Under the pieces are notes generated by a model. That model was not told where the DNA came from. It saw only the letters and a list, made by a program, of their open reading frames with translations, and searched no databases. A stretch of DNA of 64,000 nucleotides. It comes from Angiostrongylus vasorum (taxonomy: Eukaryota; Nematoda; Chromadorea; Rhabditida; Metastrongylidae). Both the position numbers and the translations under genes were made by a program. How positions within the stretch are numbered: the stretch's first letter is position 1; each line of letters begins with the position of its first letter. The stretch lies in the NCBI GenBank assembly GCA_018806985.1, contig JADANN010000466.1:1-64000 (forward strand), given 5' to 3'. This document shows positions 44,664 through 56,046 of the stretch, piece after piece.

Positions 44664-46040
44664 CGAGAGTTTTGGGCGCAGGTGTTTTCGATTCCTGTGC
44701 GAGACCTTCAGATTGACGAGTGCAGTGTACAGAGAGAGCTTTTTTTAACCTAACCATGGAAACACGTTTGTAGGCAGAAAATGTTGCAATAACAGACCCA
44801 ATTCATTTTATGTTTTTTACGATCTCTAATGGAAAAGAAAGCCGTGACTGCACCAGTACTCATTGACGTTCACAATCAGCCTGAGGGCTTTCATACATTC
44901 CTTTTAATAAAATGGCCCGCCCTTTATGTGTTATGATGTCTCACCTGCTAAAAATGCTGAGTTTCGTAGTTTTTTCTTCGCCAATATATATATATGTAGT
45001 ACAGTTTCAAGGAGAACCAACTATCCCTTATCACTGGTAACAACTGTAGAAGTTTGGAAGAAGAATATTGTCGATAACAACAACTAGGCTTTTTCCGTTG
45101 TCAAATGAATGATGATGAATTCTTGAAAACGAGTGGAAGTTCGATATTTCCACCCGTAAGACCCTCTGGTTGTTAAGGCTAGCTTTTGTACTCTTTCGTT
45201 TGTGTGTTACAGGATATTTCTAGCATCGATAAAGAATGAATGACCTTCTTCTTCTGCTTACGTAGCATGCATATTTTTTAAGTCTTGGGTTAAAATATGA
45301 AGAACTGTAGCATCGAAAGAATTTGTCGAATCGATTTTTAGTTTAATAGTTTTAAATTTAAATTTGAGGGTTTTCCAATAGTTTGGCATACATCGACGGC
45401 CTAATAATTTTCTTCAACATTCAGAAAGCTTTAGTGTTTAAGCGTGATTGGAGAATTAGGAACGAACCCGTTTCTCATGAGGTTCGGGTTTAAGTAGAGG
45501 TCAACCCGAAAAAGTTGCGAGCATTTAAAAAGAATAAGTTAGCGGTCATATTTTACAAATACCACTGCAATGTGAGAAAAAATGCCATGTAGATGATTTT
45601 AGATATGAGGTGATACGAGCATAATGGCTGCTTAATATCTCTAATTACTAAGGGATAAAGTAATGAGTAAAGCGATCGGCATTGAGCAAAGCCTGCGCGA
45701 ATCGCCATGCATTTGACTTCATTAATCTTAATAGAAGTGATTTAATGCATATTTGTCTTAGGCAATTAACAAACGGTGGACTACCGAAATATCCAGTCGG
45801 TGCTATCATCCTACCGGACAAATCTAGTGCAAATCAGCGCACTACAGAAAGATGGAAAGCTTGATGAGTCCGAGGAGAGGTATCGAACCAATGAAACTGC
45901 ACTTGCACTTGTTGGTTTAACCCCAAGTAAATAACTCGTAAACAACATACATCGGTCCCCAGTTAAATCCCAACGTGTTTTCAAAACTATTCACCCTTTA
46001 CAAACGAGGTTTAGAATGGTATTGAAGTTTTATAATAAGC
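44664..46040. repeat. Long inverted repeat, left arm (1377 bp)
   Basis: Reverse complement of 50167-51548, ending at GGTATTGAAGTTTTATAATA next to the spacer. It contains a PLE endonuclease tail, unrecognised sequence and a SINE at 45655-45930. The arms differ by small changes only. Confidence 0.92.
45655..45930 (+). repeat. SINE-like repeat inside the inverted-repeat arm
   Basis: Inverted counterpart of 50280-50560. It starts AGGGATAAAGTAATGAGTAA. Confidence 0.7.
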
Positions 46041-46059
46041 ATAGTAAGGTTTTGAAGCT

Positions 46060-47400
46060 TAATAATTTCTCAGTTGCTTAAACATATTCCAGCTCACCCT
46101 TACGAACACCCAAATGTTTCTAGAACGTCTACGTAACGCGTCTCCTAATAACGCGTGAGTAACGGAGTCCTTCGACGTTTCCGCGCTGTACACCAACGTA
46201 TCGAATGACTCCGCAATGCAAGCCATCTTCGAACTTTTTGTCGAACATGAAGGAATAATATATATGCATGGCTTGTCCATCCAGCAGCTAATAGCTCTCT
46301 TAAAGGAGTGCCTAAATTGCCCGATTTTGAGAAGGTCTGGGAAATAGTTCGCGCAAATAAGAGGGGTTGGGAATGGGACAGCGACTGGCACCAAGCCTTG
46401 CCATTGTGTTTATGTCTAAGATAGAAGCCCCATTCTCGATCTCAGGCCACTGCTGTACTGCAGATGTGTAGATGATTGTTTTGTAGTCTTCTCTATGCAA
46501 CAGTAGATGGACAAATGCTTTGAGTTGTTGAATGAGCAGTCTGAGTACATCAAATTTACCCTTGAGAAACCAAAAGAAGATTGGCGTCCATTTCTTAACG
46601 CTCAGATCAACTTATCGGATAACAGTTACATGACAAAATGGTACCGAAAATCAAATAACAAGAACATCCTCGTTCATCTCCTCTCTTCCCACTCTTCACA
46701 CACAAAGAGGGCGCTTGTAAGGAACATGTTTCGAACAGCGACCTCTGTGTGCACGAAGAGGGAACTAAAGAGGAATCGCACAACTTGGCTCGGCAAATAG
46801 CGATCTCCAGCGGCAAGGAAATAGTAACGCCACGAGATAAATCTAGAAGGAGAGCGACGTCCCAAATGTAAAAACGTGGCCAAGACAAAACCCCGTTTAT
46901 GTTGCTTTTCATTAGCGATGAAGTAAGCGTAGCTATAAAACGATGCTTAAGAAGGGCAGGTCTAGAGGAATCGGTAGGGATACTTGAAATACCACCCGAT
47001 TCCATTCGTCGATCAAATAGTTCGTAACCGACTATATGACCGTCTATGCGAAACACAAAGTTGCGTAATTTGCCCTTACGGCAATGACGGTGGCTGGATG
47101 AGTTCAAGTACGATATACCTGATCTCTTGTAGCATTTGCGGAGACGAATATATTGGCGAAACGGGCAGACCTTTATGTATGCGCATAAAAGAACAGATAG
47201 ATGACAAACGAAAAGCAAGACTAAGTACCCCACTAGGGACGCATAGGATACAAAAAATAAAGCGGGAGACGACTTTGATATTAAAGTCAACATCTTCGCA
47301 CAGGATGCCAAAACACCAACGCGCAAACTTCTAGAGGCTTTTTGGATAAACACCAGGAACTCTAGAATGAACAGCAGGGAGGGGAGGAATCACACGTGAT
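46060..47400 (+). pseudogene. PLE-3 reverse transcriptase + GIY-YIG endonuclease, broken
   Basis: Different from PLE-1 in sequence. RT landmarks: TNTQMFLERLRNASPN, FDVSALYTNVSNDSAMQAI, HGLSIQQLIALLKECLNC, LLYCRCVDDCFVV (CVDD at the catalytic site, about 46465), then an intact 97-codon stretch from 46507 (FELLNEQSEYIKFTLEKPKE, NMFRTATSVC). The endonuclease is at 46984-47334: IYLISCSICGDEYIGETGRP (GIY-YIG signature). Several stops and shifts. It lies in the spacer of the long inverted repeat and is followed by a complete hammerhead. Confidence 0.88.
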
Positions 47401-47630
47401 CTGGCCTCGTACCTTCGCATCGACTTTTGGTGTGGGGGTGGTGTATTTATCGACCATATGCAACTCTGATCAGCTGTTCTTCCTCAGTGGAAGGTGGAAG
47501 GCACGTAAGAAACGGTGGATTTTTCGAGAAGCTGTTGGTCGTGTGATTGCGATTCAGGTTTTCACCATTCTGTATGTGTTATCGGAGCGTTTGACTTAGT
47601 AAATTGGCTATCAATATACCCCTACAGGCC

Positions 47631-47661
47631 CTGAAGAAGGCGAAATCCGCCGAAACGTCAG
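47631..47661 (+). ncRNA. Small hammerhead ribozyme, complete core
   Basis: CTGAAGA, stem II GGCG/CGCC with AAATC loop, GAAAC, GTC. Stem I AGGCC/AGCTT has a C-A mismatch next to the core but pairs beyond. It is the 3' end of PLE-3. Confidence 0.82.
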
Positions 47662-47979
47662 CTTTAACGGAATAAAGAATAAACTAACACCTTGTGTTTG
47701 CTCAACAAAAATATCGAGAACTATTTGGTCAATGCCGAGGTTAATAGAAATTCGTCGTGGGAATTACCGTTGACTACGTTGGTGCTTTGATGAGATAGCA
47801 AAGTGATATGTGACCTGGACTTCTTTTCAACATCCTCAAATTCGACGTTACAGAAATGTGTCCATTATTAGGTTGCAAGCGGATAACTTAAGTTGAAAAT
47901 ATTTGCATAGATGACACATATGGGAAATATTGTAATGGAATGATAAATGACTGCAGTTAACCGTCGTATTTTACCTCTT

Positions 47980-48300
47980 CCGATGTAATCCAACAAACGG
48001 TTTCCCAGGATCGACCCTCGGCATTGGAATATGAATGCGTCGTTCTCTTGTTCAGCAATCGCGAGGTTGTTAAACAGCGTACATTTACTTCCATAGAAAA
48101 ACACACAATACAATACAACAGTAGCCGACGTTTCGGCAGTATCGCCTCCTTCAGAGCCTGGAAGGGTATACTGATATACAATTTACTAGGCCAAACGCTT
48201 CAATAACACCTACAAAAAGACGAAAATCTCTATGGTAATTATATAGTCAACAGCTTCTCGAAAAAAACTCACCGCTTTTTTTTACGTGCCTTCCAATGAG
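47980..48300 (-). repeat. PLE terminus in opposite orientation
   Basis: The minus strand carries CTTCAAGCGTTTGGCC-like sequence, the hammerhead and AACCTCGCGATTGCTGAACA, then CCGAGGGTCGATCC. It forms an inverted pair with the plus-strand PLE-3 end at 47460-47790. Confidence 0.7.
48125..48154 (-). ncRNA. Small hammerhead ribozyme, near-complete
   Basis: The minus strand has CTGAAGG (last core base G instead of A), stem II GGC/GCC with loop GATACT, GAAAC, GTC. Stem I GGCT/GGCT pairs with wobble. One core change may reduce activity. Confidence 0.7.
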
Positions 48301-50166
48301 GACTTCCAACAAACGATGTAAGCTCTCCTAAGTTGAGAACGAGTCCGATTTTCGCAATTAGGAGATCCAATAAAAAGTGAACCAGTCAGTGGTGAGAATC
48401 AACTTAGTGCTGAGAACAATCTAGTTCCGAGGTCACAAATCTCACTACACTCTACGAGGGGTCTAAGGCTGGAGCTCGCCCGTATCGTTTGACTTTGTGT
48501 GGTTGGTTGACGTGTGGCTGAGGACACCGTGAGTCATATTTGACTTATTTGCCTTCCGTCGTTTAATTCTCGGTGTCTTGTATTGATTTTAGGGCACTAT
48601 TTGCCCCCAATGTATTTATTTCGAAACTTTCATTTCCGGCCACCAAATTGTCAGCGTAACGTTCTTTTAATTGAGTATCAGGGTGTTTTAACATGAAAAT
48701 AATACAAACTCATAAGCTTTTAGAATTGGAAAGGATTATGCTACTATGAAAGTCTTTGTTTTGAATTAGTGCATGTTCTGTTCAGCGAAGTGGAACACAT
48801 TTGACCCTTTCCAACAATGAATGGGCGATCTGAGAGGACAGTAAGAAAATGTCTTGGTGATATTGGTCGCAAATGAGACCATTCTGAGAACAGGACGGGA
48901 GGTTCCGTCGAGGACAGGAAGACGATTTGATGAAAGCCATCATATTCTATTTTTGGTAAGTACATTTAATTGTCCATTTTTTGGTGATCCTGAAGCAGTA
49001 GCTGTTCAGATGAATTCGGTTATGCTTTTCCATAGAGCAAGTATCTCTCTAAGAGGGAAGTGCTTTAATAAAAGACGCGTTTTTTCTTATGGAATGACGG
49101 TAAGTGGTACGAAAGAAAAGGCGTTAGAGAATTCATTAGCAGTGTTTCCGTTGAAGAAATCCAAAAGACGATCATATTTTTGCCCTTTCCACTGTTATAC
49201 TGCTTTTTTAAATAACTAGGACGAGGCTACTGTCGGAAAATTAACAGCAAGTTATTATTACCTTAATTGTGGTTGTTAAGAGTTGATAATGAAGGATGAA
49301 GCTAGTGGTCAAAACCAGCTATTGCTCAATTGATAAAATATTTATCACTTTGCACTTCTATGGACTTCTTTTCACGTTGTTCTCCTTCTGAAATCATCCG
49401 ATTGATTTATAATCGTTTCGTTCTTTGCACTGTGCTGCCTTCCATTTCCATTTTATGACAAAGCAAAGATCTTCTTTCTGACGCTTCATTCTAGAAACAT
49501 CAGCTTTGGATAGTTCGAATGTAGCGAAAGCCTTCATCCGGATCCTGGCCAAGATTTCTCGTATTGCTCTGATCAATCCATGTAATAGCGCGCAAGAGGT
49601 TGACTTCGCCACCACACCTACCACGGAGGCGTCAATGAAGACTGAATGATCACGCACAACGTAATTCTACTGTGAGGATTGAAAAACTGACATCGGACTG
49701 TTTCAACTTGCTATCTTGTTTTTCTCCGATGTAGTTTTAAAATTACGAGGAATTAAGTTTTTCCTCGTTTTGTATCTTTTTTTGAGCATTACTCGTTGTG
49801 CCATTAGCTCGTTAATCGTCTATTTCTTTTCACTTGAGGACCATTGTTTCACATTTTTTCTACGTTTTGGTCTTCAGTTTGTCACTGTTTTTTCAAGGGG
49901 CATATTATACACATATGTTATATAAAGAATGATTAGCTACCGCCTAGACGATGTCCATGCTTCGGACGCTTATTGCCGTTGCATGCCCCAACAATTTAAA
50001 GATCTTGCGTCTTATAGTAGAAACAATAGTCAACGTTCGACCTAAAAAATGAGGTTTTCCGAACATGAATAGCAGCATAAAATGTTCGAGGACGTTTGGA
50101 CCTATTATAAGGTCCTGAAGCATGCCTATTCTTCAAGGCTCTAAACAAATCGGAACGTTAAATCGC
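48301..50166. other. Rest of inverted-repeat spacer, no gene recognised
   Basis: Frames such as 48854-49219 (121 codons, + strand) and 49394-49657 (87 codons, - strand) have no domain I recognise. No clear TE termini seen here. Confidence 0.4.
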
Positions 50167-51548
50167 GCTTATTATAGAACTTCAATACCATTCTAAACCT
50201 CGTTTGTAAAGGGTGAATAGTTCTGAAAACATGTTGAGATTTAACTGGGGACCGATGTATGTTGTTTACGAGTTATTTACTTGGGGTTAAACCCACAAGT
50301 GCAAGTGCAGTTTCATTGGTTCGATAACTCTCCTCGGACTCATCAAGTTTCCATCTTTCTGTAGTGCGCTGATTTGCACTAGATTTGTCCGGTAGGATGA
50401 TAGCACTGACTGGATATTTCGGTAGTCCACCGTTTGTCAATTGCCTAAGACAAATATGCATTAAATCACTTCTATTAAGATTAATGAAGTCAAATGCATG
50501 GCGATTCGCGCAGGCTTTGCTCAATGCCGAGCGCTTTACTCATTACTTTATCCCTTAGTAATTAGAGACATTAAGCAGCCATTATGCTCGTATCACCTCA
50601 TATCTAAAACCATCTGCATGACATTTTTTCTCACATTGCAGTGGTATTTGTAAAATATGACCGCTAACTTATTCTTTTTAAATGCTCGCAACTTTTCGGG
50701 TTGACCTCTACTTAAACCCGAACCTCATGAGAAACGGGTTCGTTCCTAATTCTCCAATCACGCTTAAACACTAAAGCTTTCCGAATGTTGAAGAAAAGTA
50801 TAAGGCCGTCGATGTATGCCAAACTATTGGAAAACCCCAAATTTAAATTTAAAACTATTAAACTAAAAAATCGATTCGACAAATTTTCCGATTCTACAAT
50901 TCTTCATATTTTAACCCAAGACTTAAAAATATGCATGCTACGTAAGCAGAAGAAGAAGTCAGTCATTCATTCTTTATCGATGCTAGAAATATCCTGTAAC
51001 ACACAAACGAAAGAGTACAAAAGCTAGCCTTAACAACCAGAGGGTCTTACGGGTGGAAATGTCGAACTTCCACTCGTTTTCAAGAATTCATCATCATTCA
51101 TATGACAACGGAAAAAGCCTAGTTGTTGTTATCGACAATATTCTTCTTCCAAACTTCTACAGTTGTTACCAGTGATAAGGGATAGTTGGTTCTCCTTGAA
51201 ACTGTACTACATATATATATTGGCGAAGAAAAACTACGAAACTCAGCATTCCTAGCAGGTGAGACATCATAACACATAAAAGATGGGCCATTTTATTAAA
51301 AGGAATGTATGAAAGCCCTCAGGCTGATTGTGAGGGTCAATCGGAGTACTGGTGCAGTTACCGTTTCCTTTTTCATTAGAAATCGTAAAAACATAAAATG
51401 AATTGGGTCTGTTATTGCAACATTTTCTGCCTACATAACGTGTTTCCATGGTTAGGTTAAAAAAAGCTCTCTCTACACACTGCACTCGGCAATCTGAAGG
51501 TCTCGCACAGGGAATCGAAAACACCTGCGCGCAAAACTCCCGAATCAT
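50167..51548. repeat. Long inverted repeat, right arm (1382 bp)
   Basis: Reverse complement of 44664-46040 and direct counterpart of 3340-4705. It starts GCTTATTATAGAACTTCAAT. It carries the SINE at 50280-50560. Confidence 0.92.
50280..50560 (-). repeat. SINE-like repeat, twin of 3436-3720
   Basis: Same orientation and ends as the left-copy repeat, with one or two substitutions. Confidence 0.7.
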
Positions 51549-51867
51549 TCCGCACAGCATTCTGGATTGTAATTTCCAAGGATCCAAAAATGAACCGCAG
51601 AGAGGAATGCCTCATAATCACGTGTGATCTCACAAAGTACTCAAGACCGATATTTTAATATGAGAGAGGCACATTAGGCTCCACTGTGAACTCTACGCGG
51701 TTGGCCTCCACGTGACACTACGCAGTGGAAGACTCATAAAAAGTGGTGAACGTGTAAAGAAAGTATTCTGCGTTTAATGTGATTGAAATCTTGGTTTACC
51801 ATTTTTCTCTGTTTGCTTATGGGGGTGTTTGGCTGGATATATTGCCGTAAACTTAAGCTTACCAGGT

Positions 51868-51898
51868 CTGAGGAAAGCGAAATCCGCTCAAACGTCTG
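51868..51898 (+). ncRNA. Hammerhead relic (CAAAC variant), twin
   Basis: Twin of 5037-5067, with the same loss of the core G before AAAC. Confidence 0.6.
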
Positions 51899-52077
51899 CT
51901 TTTTCTGTGAATAAGAAATGAGATAACACCTTGTGTTTGCTCGTCAAGAATATAAACAAATATATTAACAATGTCGAGGTTAATAGAAAGGTAGGGTCGT
52001 GGGAATTACTAAGGCATTCTTTCTACTTCTGTTTAGCAAACACGAGGTGTTATTTTATTTCTTTATTTACGTACAAG

Positions 52078-52108
52078 CTGACGTTTCGGCGGATTTCGCC
52101 TTCCTCAG
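52078..52108 (-). ncRNA. Small hammerhead ribozyme, complete core, twin
   Basis: Identical core to 5244-5274: CTGAGGA, GGCG/CGCC, GAAAC, GTC, stem I AGGCT/AGCTT. Confidence 0.88.
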
Positions 52109-52439
52109 AGCCTGGAAAGGTCAAGTTGACTGCAATCTACACGGTCAAACGCCTCCATAACCAAACAGAGAAAATGTTCAACCAAAATTTCAATCACATT
52201 GAACACCAGAGTCTTTGCACACTCACCGCTTTCTAGGAGTCTTCCACTAAATATTTCACGTGGAGACCAAGCGTACAGAGTTCACATGGAATCATAATGT
52301 ACCCATCCCATCAGAATAAGAGGCTTATATACAGCTCAATATCACGCGTGATAATGAAGCATTCCTCCCTGCGGTTCATTTTCGGGTTCCTGGAATTGAT
52401 CCGGAATGCTTCGAGAATTTTGCGCGCTTGTGTTAACCC

Positions 52440-53960
52440 TGGGTTAAAACCCTCAGTTATCTCTCAACTTAAAGTTGACCTACCAACATGTCCCGTACTG
52501 CACTTACTTATCAAAACCCATAAGTTAGTATGCAGCGATGATCTCGTGTCTACCGATCCATCGTTATTTAAGGTCAGACCTAGCTGCGTGGACGGGCCAA
52601 CGGATAGAATAACGTGGTTAATAACCCTAATATTTACCCAGTTGTTGTAGTACATTCTAGCCCATCTAACGAACACCCAAATGTTCCTGCATCGTCTGCG
52701 TACTGTGCAGCCCAACAGCGCACACGTGATGGAGTCCTTCGACGTCACCGCCCTCTATACAAACGTGTCGAATGACTCCGCTATGCAAGCCATCCGCGAG
52801 CTCCTTATACAACATGAAGGAGCAATAAACATGTATGGCTTCTCGGTTCAGCAGTTGATGACACTCTTAAAGGAATGCCTAAACTGCTCAATCTTCAGAT
52901 GGTACAGGAGGTATTACGCACAAACGAGAGGGCTGGCAATGGGACAACGACTGGCACCAAGCCTTGCCATTGCATTCATGTCTAAGGTGGAAGCACCAGT
53001 AATCGATCTCGGACCGTTACTCTACTGTAGATATGTAGATGACTGCCTGGTCATTTGTTCAACATAAGAGGAAATTGACGAATGTTTCGAGTTGCTGAAC
53101 GAACAGTCAGAGTATATTAAATTCACTCGAGAGAAACCGAAAGAAAACTGGCTTCCATTATTGAACGTCTAAATTAACCTATCAGAAAATGGCTACATTA
53201 CAAAATGGTACCGAAGGCCAAGTAGTAAAATCATCTTGGTTCATTACCTCTCCTCTCACCCCCTTTCACACGAAAAGGGCGCTTGTGAGAAACATGTTTC
53301 GAACAGCTACCAGCGTGTGCACAGGAAGCGAGCAGAGAGAGGAGTCCCGGAACTTGGCGCGGCAAATAATTATTTTTAATGGCTACGAAACTGTAGCTCG
53401 GGATAGGTGTAGAGGAAAGCCACAGGCTCCAAAACGATAATTCTAGCGACAATAAGGTCCCGTTTGTACTGCCCTTCATTTCAAATGAAGTAAGTGCAGC
53501 TATAAAACGCTGTTTAAGAAGGGCTGGTCTAGAGAATTCGGCAACGATAATTGAAATGCCACAGAGTGATCTAAGACGCCAACTAGTTCGCAACCGCCCT
53601 ATACGACCGTCTATGTGCAACGCAGAATTGCATAATTTGCCCTGATGGTAGAGACGGTGATTGCATGAGTTCGGGTACAGTTTATGTGATCTCTTGTAAA
53701 GCGTGCGGGGCCGAATACGTTGGCCAAACGGGTAGACCACTCTGCGTTCGTATAAAGGAACACCTAGTCGGCAAACGTAAACCAAATACTCTACTAGGCA
53801 TGCATAGGACGCAGAGACATAACGGAGAAGATTTTGAAGTACATTTTACGATCCTCGCGCAGGAAATCGAGAACACAAGCGCGCAAAATTCTCGAGGCAT
53901 TCTGGATCAATTCCAAGAATCCGAAAATGAACCGCGGGTAGGAATACCTCATTATCACGC
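52440..53960 (+). pseudogene. PLE-1 twin RT + GIY-YIG coding region, broken
   Basis: Counterpart of 5603-7110. YVDD at about 53032-53043 is followed by the same TAA. The endonuclease at 53665 onward carries VYVISC and EYVGQTGRPLCVRIKEH. Here the N-terminal RT reads on through CVDGPTDRITWLITLIF, whereas the left copy has a frame change at that point. The endonuclease tail shifts frame earlier (AQEIENTSAQ) because of one extra base. Confidence 0.9.
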
Positions 53961-54205
53961 GTGATATTGGGCAGTATATAAGCCTGTTATTCTGATGAGA
54001 TGGGTGCATTACATTTCCATGTGAACTCTGTACGGTTGGTACGGTTGGTCTCCACGTGAAATATTTAGTGGAAGACTCATAGAAAGCGGTGAGTGTGCAA
54101 AGCCTCTGTGTTCAATGTGATTGAAATTTTGTTTCAACATTTTTTCTGTTTGGTTATGGAGGCGTTTGACCGTGTAAATTGCAGTCAACTTGACCTTTCC
54201 AGGCT

Positions 54206-54233
54206 CTGAGAAAGGCGAAATCCGCCGAAACAT
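54206..54233 (+). ncRNA. Hammerhead relic, twin of 7373-7400
   Basis: CTGAGAA, GGCG/CGCC, GAAACATA; the cleavage triplet is lost. Confidence 0.65.
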
Positions 54234-54869
54234 AAGCTTGAACGTGAATAAAGAAATAAAATAACACCTCGTGTTTGCTAAACAGAAGTGGAAAGAATTA
54301 TACAAAATGTTTCTCAAGCAATGGAGATAAGAAGTGATGCTAAGCTTAGATTCTATTGGAAGTAAGTAGCTAGAAGAGAGGTTCCGTACAATGAAGTACG
54401 GTATAGTGATTTTCATAATGAAAGGAGGAAGGAGATGCCGGCTGGCAGTAACGCCGACGTGTAGCCACCGGCCGCCGAGATCCTTTTATATTACGAGCGT
54501 TAACCTCTGGATCGTCCACATGCATCACTACCGATGCGACAAATGCTTTTTTTAAATAAGAGCGTAAAGAAGATGCGTAGCTTCGATGTGCGCATTTTTG
54601 ATCCACTCATATGTTTTAATTTACCCATAATTCTCCATATATTTATATTTGTTGGTGAACCCATGTTTTTGATCTGCCAATTTTTTGATCTACTTATAGC
54701 TTTCGATCTACCCATATTTTTTTTATCTATTTGTTGCGAAGGGAAATGGATCGAATGACAGAAATGCTGCCATTCGCGCAACATATGAAGTCGAGTTATG
54801 TAAAATAAAAGTGGAAGTGTTTATGCTAACTGATAAGTTAGTAATTCCACAAAAGCAGAAAAAAAGAAG

Positions 54870-55150
54870 GAAAACTAGAAGAATAATTTCTGCCGCTGTT
54901 GGTGGTGATCATGATGGGATTGATAACATCCATATCGTTTCCAGCCCTTATTGTTTTTCTATGCGTTTGAATTCCATGAGGAATTTGGTCATCTGCCGTG
55001 CAAACAGTGTTCTAACAGGAAGAATCCGTTTGATGAATTACGGTATGCCTGTCGACGATTCCACAAGATTACCATTTCTGCGGAGAAAAAACCTGCAACA
55101 CGGCATTGTTTGCTTCAGTCGTCGTTGAACACACAGAGGCGTCGTTAATT
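54870..55150 (+). pseudogene. Unrecognised conserved CxxC-bearing segment, twin of 8040-8320
   Basis: Same frames as the left copy (GGDHDG; EFHEEFGHLPCKQC). Confidence 0.4.
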
Positions 55151-55415
55151 CTATATGATGTCTCTTCATTCTGTCAATAACCTGAACCCTAGAGTTGTTG
55201 CTTTTCTGACTCTTCTAAGCCATCTATGCCTCTACGAATCTCCTAGTTCATGTTCACCTCGGTGCTTAAAAAAAATTTGCTTCGAGATTTCTACAGGGGC
55301 TATTTCTGCTCTATACTTTCAATTTCCCATCTATCGGAGCTGTTCATATTTTAGCTAGGAGGGTCTTTGGTGAAATTCGTGCGTTGTACTTCTGCCCAAA
55401 GTACTTTGTCGCAAA

Positions 55416-56046
55416 ATTTACTTGTAGAACCGTCTATGTGCAACGCAAAATTGCATAATTTGCCATAACTGTAGAGACGATGACTGCATGAGTTCGGGAA
55501 CAGTTTAGCTAATCTCTTGCAAAGCGTGTGGGGATGGACACATTGGCAAAGCGAGTAGACCACTCTGCGTCGCTATGACAGAACACCTAGCCAGCAATCT
55601 GAAGTTAAACCAAATGCATGCTCCACTAGGTGGACGCAGAAACATAACGGAGAAGATTTGGAAGTAGAAGTCCACATCCTCGCACAGGAATCAAAAGCCC
55701 AGAGCGCAAAACCTTCGATGCATTCTGAATACGTTCCGAGAATCCGAAAACGAACCGTAGAGAGGAATGCTTCGTAATCCCGCGCGATCCCACACAGTAT
55801 TTAAGGCTATTATTTCAATGTGGAACGCACATTACGCTTCCATGTGAAGTCTGTGCGGTTGCTTTCCACGTCACATACTCAGAACAAGACTCATAACAGT
55901 AAGTGTGCGAAGAAGTATTTTGTGTTCAACGTGATTGAAATCTTGGTTTAGCACTTTCCCTGTTTGGTTATGCACGTGTTTGGCCGGGCAGATTGCGGCC
56001 ACCTTGAGCTTCTAGGCTCAGAGGGAGGCGAAATCCGCCGAAACTG
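55416..56046 (+). pseudogene. Decayed PLE endonuclease and 3' end, twin of 8585-9213
   Basis: ISCKACGDGHIGKASRPLC after a stop, then the PLE tail and a hammerhead relic at 56019-56046 (CTCAGAGGG, GGCG/CGCC, GAAACTGTA). Confidence 0.75.

Larger units (their letters stand above)
41681..44990. repeat. Segmental duplication, right copy, part A
   Basis: Direct copy of 1-3290. It contains the R1 elements, the antisense PLE RT fragment (43700-44150) and the left inverted-repeat arm start. Differences are small and often in homopolymers. Confidence 0.95.
51960..54330 (+). mobile_element. PLE-1 twin with inverted termini
   Basis: Same structure as 5130-7480: an intact minus-strand hammerhead at the left, a degraded plus-strand one at the right, RT and endonuclease between. 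Confidence 0.85.

Noticed and set aside
46607..47353. 248-codon open frame on the minus strand
   Set aside because: It is antisense to the PLE-3 RT/endonuclease region, which has clear protein homology on the plus strand.
53231..53785. 184-codon open frame on the minus strand
   Set aside because: Antisense shadow of the PLE-1 twin coding region.
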